Shown: one piece after another, positions 55,188-64,000 of the stretch
How positions within the stretch are numbered: position 1 is the first letter of the stretch
Layout: every line of letters starts with the position of its first letter
Source of the DNA: Chloroflexota bacterium
GTDB taxonomy: Bacteria > Chloroflexota > Anaerolineae > Anaerolineales > Villigracilaceae
DNA: 64,000 bases
Assembly (NCBI GenBank): GCA_013112685.1
Contig: JABFGC010000002.1
Location: 878,902 to 942,901, forward strand
Direction: 5' to 3'
The notes under the pieces: generated by a model
Seen by the model: the letters and a program-made list of their open reading frames with translations, nothing else
The model's database searches: none
What the model was told of the DNA's origin: nothing
Made by a program: the position numbers and the translations under genes

Positions 55188-56027
55188 TTAATGGGCAGGC
55201 ATCGGCGCGTCCGCTTGTGTCTCTTTTCGACCTTTGCGAACCATCAACAAACACGCGGTCAATCCAACCACGAAAACAAAGACTGTCTCCAGCACTTCCA
55301 CCCGTTCGGAAACGGAGGCGAGCAATTGACCGGTGAAGTTCGATGTGAAGTGCATGAACATACCCGAGAGAATGCTTCTGCTCGTGTTCAGGTAAACCCA
55401 GGTCATCAACAACGCCAATCCAACGCTTCGCAACATGAACATCCAGAAGCCAGTGAGACCAAAACCGATCTGTCCATGCCAGGTAGCGGGCATGAAGAAC
55501 AGGGGCAGATGCCAAACGCCCCAGAGTAGTCCAAGGCTGATCGTGCCAGCGAGCAAGCCAAAGGGAGTCAGGATGCGGTCCAATGCGTAGCCGCGCCAGC
55601 CGAATTCCTCCGACCACGGTCCAGACATGAAACTGATGAACGCCGCGAGAGGGATCATCAACGGATTGGCGATAAGGCTTCTTAGTTGAATCATCCCAGG
55701 CAGGGAGCCGCCCATTGCCACGTCGCTCAAAATGCTTAAGCCATAGAGGATCGGGAACAGCAAAAAGATGACGATCCACCAAAGTCCGCTGATGCGCTTG
55801 AACGAAAACGAACGATGCCAGAAATCGCGGCGGTAATCCTTGTCTTTGGAAAAGAGCACCATAAGCACCCCGACTGATGAAGGGCCCATGCCGCCGAGAA
55901 TGAGCAGAATCGTCCACGGCATGGAATATGGGCTGTTTCCGCTGACCGCGATGGGTGTGTAACAGACCCACGTCCAAATGAAGGTGGCAACCAAGAAGAA
56001 CACTAGTTTACGAGTCTCTTGCTTCAT
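55188..56027 (-). CDS. CPBP (CAAX-like) intramembrane metalloprotease
   Basis: 279 residues with about seven membrane segments. All three motifs are present: SEEFGWRGYALDRIL, LLWGVWHLPLFFMP and MFMHFTSNFTGQLLA. The fold belongs to the group that includes the plant-type and bacteriocin-immunity proteases. A basic C-terminal tail follows. Upstream (plus-strand side 56079-56148) lies the best attC-like site of the window. Third CPBP gene of the window. Confidence 0.9.
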   Translation of the reverse strand: MKQETRKLVFFLVATFIWTWVCYTPIAVSGNSPYSMPWTILLILGGMGPSSVGVLMVLFSKDKDYRRDFWHRSFSFKRISGLWWIVIFLLFPILYGLSILSDVAMGGSLPGMIQLRSLIANPLMIPLAAFISFMSGPWSEEFGWRGYALDRILTPFGLLAGTISLGLLWGVWHLPLFFMPATWHGQIGFGLTGFWMFMLRSVGLALLMTWVYLNTSRSILSGMFMHFTSNFTGQLLASVSERVEVLETVFVFVVGLTACLLMVRKGRKETQADAPMPAH

Positions 56028-56078
56028 GCTTCATTCTCCTCATCGTAATAGTCTTTCAACGAGACCTTCGCTCAAACC

Positions 56079-56148
56079 GCCTAACGATGGGCTTCACCTG
56101 TGCCGCGAAGTGCAGCGGAGCGGCGTCAGGTGCAAGTCGGTGTTGGGC
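56079..56148 (-). other. attC recombination site (best example)
   Basis: 70 bp. Outer boxes GCCTAAC (56079-56085) and GTTGGGC (56142-56148) pair with one G-T; after 6-bp spacers, TTCACCTG pairs with CAGGTGCAA with one extra unpaired base, as in true attC sites. The tip is a GC-rich loop. It lies about 40 bp past the stop of the membrane protein gene 56188-57126, in the correct orientation for a cassette. Confidence 0.82.
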
Positions 56149-56187
56149 GGCAAGTAGGTGGACTCCCTGTGCACTCTCCGTATTTGC

Positions 56188-57126
56188 TCATGTCTCTTCG
56201 CGATCCCCAAAGATACCTATCAGATCGGCAAGGGAATGATGCGCCCGATGTAAGAGCCAGACCACGATTGTGCCAAAGATAAATGTGGACGATGCGGTCT
56301 CCATCAGATGGCTCAGACGCACACTGGCCATGGGTATGAGCGGATTGGCAAGAATATGCCCAATGTTCTGCGGCAGGCTGAAAAGTGATCCAACCAACAC
56401 CGCCGTCCACCAAGGGTTGACTTTTGATCCGCGAATGATCGGCAGCGCGCATAATGTCCACAAAAGAGCGCGCAAGATTTGAAAAGGGAACAGCATGGGA
56501 TCATTGCGCAGCGTATTAGCCGTGTGTGTGAAGAACGGCAGGGCTTTACCCGGCTGGCCGTAGAAGGTGCGTAACTCAGGATTCTGCCAGGCGATGAAAT
56601 AGCCTGCCCCCCAGTACAGAATGAGATATGCAACCGCAATTGCAGCCAGTTTCCAAATCCACTGTTTCGCGGGCATGACCAACGCAAGGTTAGGGGAAGT
56701 GTCTGCCGTTGCGCGTCCTTTACCCAAAATCCACACAGCCAGTGGGATGAACAGGAAGGCAATTGGAATGCCCATCAAGAAAAGACGCGGAAGTAGCTGT
56801 GCATTGACGGTGATGGATGAAAGGAACCACCAGGTCTCTATCTGCATCAGGAAGGTGACTGCGCCGTAGTAGGCCAGTGATAGGCTACCCGCCAATTTCC
56901 AGCTGCTCCAGCGTGAGGTCAGGATCAGCGCGCTTATGACGAGCAGATCGGCAAATGCAATGATCAGCAGGCCGCTTGTTGCAGACACAAGGCCTGGCTC
57001 CGATATTGCAGTGTCAGGCATCACCCCTGCAACAGCCATGGAGCCGATCATGAAGAACACAATGAACAGGCCATACAACAGGATGAATCGCAAAGCCCAT
57101 TTGAATAACGCTCTAGCAGTAGTCAT
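56188..57126 (-). CDS. Multi-pass membrane protein, unknown
   Basis: 312 residues from ATG 57126 behind AAGGAGAAA. About eight membrane segments (FILLYGLFIVFFMIGSMAVA, LLIIAFADLLVISALILTSR, and onwards) with a central polar loop and the WGAGYFIAWQNPELRTFYGQ segment. I do not recognise a family. It is followed by the attC site and preceded by an R-box GTTGGGC at 57175, so it forms a complete cassette. Confidence 0.65.
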   Translation of the reverse strand: MTTARALFKWALRFILLYGLFIVFFMIGSMAVAGVMPDTAISEPGLVSATSGLLIIAFADLLVISALILTSRWSSWKLAGSLSLAYYGAVTFLMQIETWWFLSSITVNAQLLPRLFLMGIPIAFLFIPLAVWILGKGRATADTSPNLALVMPAKQWIWKLAAIAVAYLILYWGAGYFIAWQNPELRTFYGQPGKALPFFTHTANTLRNDPMLFPFQILRALLWTLCALPIIRGSKVNPWWTAVLVGSLFSLPQNIGHILANPLIPMASVRLSHLMETASSTFIFGTIVVWLLHRAHHSLADLIGIFGDREET

Positions 57127-57189
57127 TTTTTCTCCTTGCAATTACTTAATTGACGCTTGGCATACTTGCAGTAGCCGCCCAACTTTAGT

Positions 57190-57240
57190 TCAACTCCTGA
57201 CTGGGCTGACGATGTTCAATTCTTCAAAGTGTTGGCGCAG
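57190..57240 (-). pseudogene. 3'-end fragment of fructose-bisphosphate aldolase
   Basis: The last 17 codons read LRQHFEELNIVSPVRS and a stop, nearly the same as the end of the full gene at 57978 (LRQYFEELNSVSPVRS). An attC R-box follows each one. Directly upstream is the second copy of the glucan-locus regulatory module, so the rest of that aldolase gene has been lost. Confidence 0.85.
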
Positions 57241-57241
57241 A

Positions 57242-57330
57242 TGGAACCGCTTCCAAGTCTCATGTATATTGTATAAAAGCTGTCTGAGGCAGGCATGGAG
57301 AAAAACGGGGCAAATCTGGACTTTTCATAG
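57242..57330 (-). promoter_or_regulatory. Second copy of the glucan-locus regulatory module
   Basis: The palindrome (57242-57255), a 36-bp gap and the 39-bp element (57292-57330) are present in reverse orientation to 22172-22260, with one mismatch in the 39 bp. The gap is less alike but keeps AATATNNATGAGA next to the palindrome. It now points into the aldolase fragment and the following membrane protein gene. Confidence 0.75.
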
Positions 57331-57382
57331 TCAGAATCTGAAAAAACACGTTCCGAGCAATGTTGCGCAGGCAAACGAGGGA

Positions 57383-57966
57383 TTACGCTTGCCGGCCCAA
57401 CAGCCAGCTTGTATCCAGGAGTCGCTTGGCGCTCCGTTCCATGAGACGCTTGATATCTTGCATCAGGGCCTCCGTTGATTGCCTGACCGCTTCACGGTCG
57501 TCTGCTCCGTGGTCGAAAACGAGGGGCTTGCCAGTGGTCACTTCATACGCCCCCAGCCAGAACCAGCGCATCCTATCCTCCACCCCGAATTGGTGTATCT
57601 GCCGGTAGGTGACAAAGCGCCGGTCCAGTGCAATGCCAGCCGGGACAATTGGAACGTTTGCCGTGACGGCCAGCCGAACCGCGCTGGTGTGAGGTGGCAT
57701 GAGGCGTCCGTCAACTTCGCTGAGGGCCCCTTCCGGAAAGATGCTCACGGTGCGGCCATCGCTCAGCAACTGTAACGCCGCCTCGAACGCTTCACGGCCA
57801 CGATTGGCGTACACAGGAATATGGCCTGCCAGATGCAGGAATTGGCCGACCACAGGCGCCTTGAAAGCTGATTCTGTGATCAGGATATAGATCGGCTCGA
57901 ACGGCCATGACATGACCAGGAAAGGGTGGGTCGTGGTCGGATGGTTGGCTGCGACGATTTTGGCGC
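57383..57966 (-). pseudogene. Acyltransferase (PlsC family), truncated at its N-terminus
   Basis: The open frame contains IVAANHPTTTHPFLVMSWPF, in which the NH-x4-D block has His for Asp (NHPTTTH), then the lower block VSIFPEGALSEVDGRL and AVRLAVTANVPIVPAGIAL. The C-terminal part is complete. But no start codon exists upstream of ATG 57913, which lies after the catalytic block. The 5' end runs into the stop of the aldolase gene, so the N-terminus is lost. PlsC proteins acylate lysophosphatidate; this copy is probably dead. Confidence 0.8.
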
Positions 57967-57977
57967 CTAACCCCAGT

Positions 57978-59056
57978 TCAACTCCTGACCGGGCTGACGC
58001 TGTTCAATTCTTCGAAGTATTGTCGCAGCCGCGCCTTGAAGGATTCCTCGCCCTTACGTAGCCAGTTGCGCGGGTCGTAGTATTTCTTGTTCGGCTCGTC
58101 GGGTCCTTCGGGATTGCCGATCTGCCCCTGCAGGTAGCCTTCGTTTTTGACGTAGTAGTTCTTGATCCCTTCCCACAATGCCCACTGCAAGTCGGTGTCA
58201 ATGTTCATCTTGACCACGCCATAAGATACCGCCTCCCGAATCTCTTCCAGGGTCGAGCCGGAGCCGCCGTGGAAAACGAGGTTGAGCGGCTTTTCCGCCG
58301 TGCCGAACTTCTCCTGCACGTGCACCTGCGAATTGCGCAGGATGATGGGAGTGAGCTTCACATTGCCCGGCTTGTAGACGCCATGCACGTTGCCGAAGGA
58401 GGCTGCAATCGTAAAGCGCGGGCTGACCTGCATCAACTCTCCGTAAGCGTATGCCACATCTTCAGGCTGGGTGTACAACCGGGAACTGCTGATGCCGGTG
58501 TTGTCCACGCCATCTTCCTCACCGCCGGTGACGCCCAACTCCAACTCGAGCGTCATGCCCATCCTGCTCATGCGTTCCAGGTAGCGTTTGCAGATCTCGA
58601 CATTTTCCTGGAGCGACTGTTCCGATAGATCGAGCATGTGCGAACTAAAGAGCGGCTTGCCATGCTCTTTGAAATACGCCTCGCCCGCCTCGAGCAGGCC
58701 ATCCACCCACGGCAGCAGTTTCCTGGCGCAGTGATCGGTATGCACCAGCACCCGGGCGCCGTATTGTTCTGCCAGTTGGTGAACGTGCATCGCTCCTGCA
58801 ATTGCGCCCGCGATGGATGCCTTTTGCCCCGCGTTGTTCAAAGCCTTGCCGGCGTAAAAAGCCGCGCCGCTGTTGGAGAACTGGATGACCATCGGCGAAT
58901 CCAGCTCGGCGGCCGTCTCCAGCGCGGCATTGACCGTGTTCGTCCCCGTGCAGTTGGCGCGGGCAGCGCAAACTGGTGCGCCTTGGCATAGGCAAACACC
59001 TTTTGTACATCGTCACCGGTGATGACGCCAGCCGGTACCAGGTCTTTTATGGACAT
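57978..59056 (-). pseudogene. Class II fructose-bisphosphate aldolase (one frame break)
   Basis: ATG 59056 behind GGAGG gives MSIKDLVPAGVITGDDVQKV; the frame breaks near 58970 (after QFALPA) and continues NCTGTNTVNAALETAAELDS into the long frame. Zinc and substrate sites: VLVHTDHCARKLLPW, LELELGVTGGEEDGVD, LVFHGGSGSTLEEI and VVKMNIDTDLQWA. The intact protein would be about 358 residues, the FbaA length. It catalyses the reversible split of fructose 1,6-bisphosphate. One missing base could be an assembly error. Confidence 0.88.
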
Positions 59057-59076
59057 GGGAAACCTCCTTTTGGAAA

Positions 59077-59494
59077 TTAATACCAATAGTTTGTATGCAA
59101 CAACTCGTGCGCCTTGTGACCGCCGGGTTCTCCGAGGAACTCTTCGTACAGTTTCCTCACAGAGGGGTTTTCATGTGGCTTGCGCACGGTTGCCTTGTCG
59201 TCTATCCCGTACAGCGCCCGGGTGCGCGCCCGCATCGTTTCCAGCCGCTCCCGGCTGTAGGGCTGGCCCCCGCCGTTGATGCAGCCGCCCGGACACGCCA
59301 TGATCTCGATCACATCGTACCTCGACGTGCCATTTTCGATGTTCTCGAGGATCTTGCGGGCGTTGCCCAAGCCCGATGCCACTGCAACGTTGATCGTCCT
59401 GCCGCCCAGCGCCAACCGCCAGCCGGGACGAACCGCGCGACGGGGTCCGCCCCTTTGCTTGTGAAACGCTCCAACAAATGGTCGGTGGCTGTGT

Positions 59495-59498
<4 letters not shown>
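59077..59498 (-). pseudogene. [FeFe]-hydrogenase C-terminal piece (frame-broken)
   Basis: Starts with ATGA overlap on the PFOR stop (59496-59498), reads MNTATDHLLERFTSKGADPV, then breaks near 59415. The next frame holds INVAVASGLGNARKILENIE, the H-cluster block IMACPGGCINGGGQPYSRER and the small-subunit-type end RALYGIDDKATVRKPHENPS...HELLHT. The N-terminal half with TSCCPxW and the second cysteine block is missing, so no active site can form. A relic or, less likely, a separate Fe_hyd_SSU-type protein. Confidence 0.75.
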
Positions 59499-63061
<3,563 letters not shown>

Positions 63062-63070
63062 CTTTACCTC

Positions 63071-64000
63071 CTACACGTTTTCCGTGTAAAGTTGGATCGT
63101 CTTTCGCATGAACTCTTCGTCGATCACTCCCAGCGGTGTCGCCGTCTCGAGGATGCGTTTCGGGATGCGGAGCGTGGTCTCATCGAATCCTTCGCGCCGC
63201 TTGAACGCGACCTTGCGCCGCAAAATGTCTGCGCCGATGCGCGTGAGGTCATCGTTGGTGCAAACGAAACCGGCACTCGCCAGCGATTTGAACACGATCT
63301 CCGGCGTGTAAATGCCGCGCGCGAACAGGCAGACGACCAGGCTCGTCAGCACCTGCCGCCAGCGCTCCTCTTCCAGCAAGCCCGCCGCGACATCTTCGGG
63401 CGTTAGCGTTTTGCCTGTGGCCGCCGCTTTTTGATCGATGCTGTATCCCGCGCTATCCAGATGACTGTGCCGCGCGCCGGTCAGGTACCCCAGGTGACAG
63501 CCCGGCCCGGTGTGATAGCCGGGCATCTCGTTCTTGCCGAAGGTCAGGGCAAAATCCGCGCCGCCATAGATCGTTGCGGCGTATTCAGCCCCACGTGCCA
63601 GCGCCCGGTAAAAATCGTTGGGTTGTTTGACGATGCGCTTCGTGGCGGCGATGTATGCCGGGTACGCGCCCCACTCCAGCGCCAGCCCGTCGGTTTCCTT
63701 CTCTGAGATCAATCCACGCTGAAATGCCTCGGTTGCCCAGGCCAGGGTCACGCCCAGGCTCATCACGTCCAGCCCCTGCACTTCCGCTTCATCGAGCAGC
63801 TGGAAAATGCCGCTCACATCGCTCCCGCCTAACAAACTCCCCACGGCAAAGATCGGCTCGTGGTCGTAGCCGACCATCGACGTCTTGTAAAAGTAAGGTT
63901 CCTTCGGGTAGGGCAGGCGAAGGGTGCCCAGGTGGACGCAGGCCACGGGGCAATGCGCGCAAGCCACCCGGCGGCCCAGGTATTCAGCCGCCAGCCGCTC
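63071..64000 (-). CDS. Aldehyde ferredoxin oxidoreductase, C-terminal part (cut by window edge)
   Basis: The frame is open at the right edge. The visible part holds the iron-sulfur site CAHCPVAC, SLLGGSDVSGIFQLLDEAEV, DVMSLGVTLAWATEAFQRGL, FGKNEMPGYHTGPGCHLGYL and GARHSHLDSAGYSID, which match the tungsten-pterin AOR family. It oxidises aldehydes to acids with ferredoxin as acceptor. Its stop lies 9 bp before the PFOR start on the same strand, so the two ferredoxin-linked enzymes are co-transcribed. Confidence 0.9.
   Translation of the reverse strand, partial: ERLAAEYLGRRVACAHCPVACVHLGTLRLPYPKEPYFYKTSMVGYDHEPIFAVGSLLGGSDVSGIFQLLDEAEVQGLDVMSLGVTLAWATEAFQRGLISEKETDGLALEWGAYPAYIAATKRIVKQPNDFYRALARGAEYAATIYGGADFALTFGKNEMPGYHTGPGCHLGYLTGARHSHLDSAGYSIDQKAAATGKTLTPEDVAAGLLEEERWRQVLTSLVVCLFARGIYTPEIVFKSLASAGFVCTNDDLTRIGADILRRKVAFKRREGFDETTLRIPKRILETATPLGVIDEEFMRKTIQLYTENV

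Overview
The window looks like one contig of a Chloroflexota genome, most likely an Anaerolineae relative. This is inferred from gene content and style: Ser/Thr kinase with PQQ repeats, hybrid kinases ending in AraC domains, AOR/PFOR fermentation genes and repeated intergenic GTCCATCGTCC tracts. No rRNA or other taxonomic marker is present. Promoters that can be recognised are ordinary sigma-70 type (TTGNNN-16/17-TATAAT).

Left part (0-18 kb). The end of a tryptophan operon (trpF-trpB-trpA) is followed by a BrnT-type toxin/antitoxin pair, a second copy of the trpA 3' end, and an AT-rich two-gene unit. Next come lipoate and lyase-type housekeeping genes on the minus strand. A compact plus-strand signalling operon follows: PQQ-repeat Ser/Thr kinase, PP2C phosphatase, J-domain/VWA fusion, zinc-ribbon FHA protein, small protein, and OmpR-type regulator. 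It ends at a clear terminator. Hsp20, an M20 amidohydrolase, an adenosine deaminase-like gene and a tRNA-Pro(CGG) complete the section.

Middle part (18-33 kb). This is a beta-1,3-glucan (laminarin-type) utilisation locus on the plus strand. A large one-piece hybrid sensor (LacI-type binding domain, histidine kinase, two receivers, AraC domain) is followed by a LacI fragment and a sugar ABC transporter. Then come a lipoprotein GH16, a leaderless GH16, a large glucan phosphorylase-like protein and two GH17-like proteins. The likely flow is outside cleavage, ABC uptake, then cytosolic phosphorolysis and hydrolysis. The promoter module of this locus (upstream element, fixed spacing, LacI-type palindrome) occurs a second time at 57.3 kb.

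Right part (33-57 kb). Minus-strand accessory genes predominate: three CPBP proteases, a C39-like protein, a terpenoid-synthase-like protein, membrane-anchored enzymes under a divergent TetR gene, an MFS carrier, a MacB-like ABC exporter and a Tat-exported nitroreductase. Several genes are separated by attC-like sites (GCCTAAC or GCCCAAC ... GTTGGGC with pairing inner boxes). This suggests remains of an integron cassette array without an integrase in view. The region also carries 3'-end gene fossils and a 68-bp mariner-type palindromic insertion. The window closes (57-64 kb, minus strand) with AOR, pyruvate:ferredoxin oxidoreductase, a [FeFe]-hydrogenase C-terminal piece and fructose-bisphosphate aldolase.

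About 21 single-base frame breaks were found by joining reading frames, several in short homopolymers. They are absent between 6.4 and 18.1 kb and dense in 18-31 kb and 59-63 kb. Some may be read errors; they should be separated from true decay such as the receiver/kinase deletion joint near 18.43 kb.
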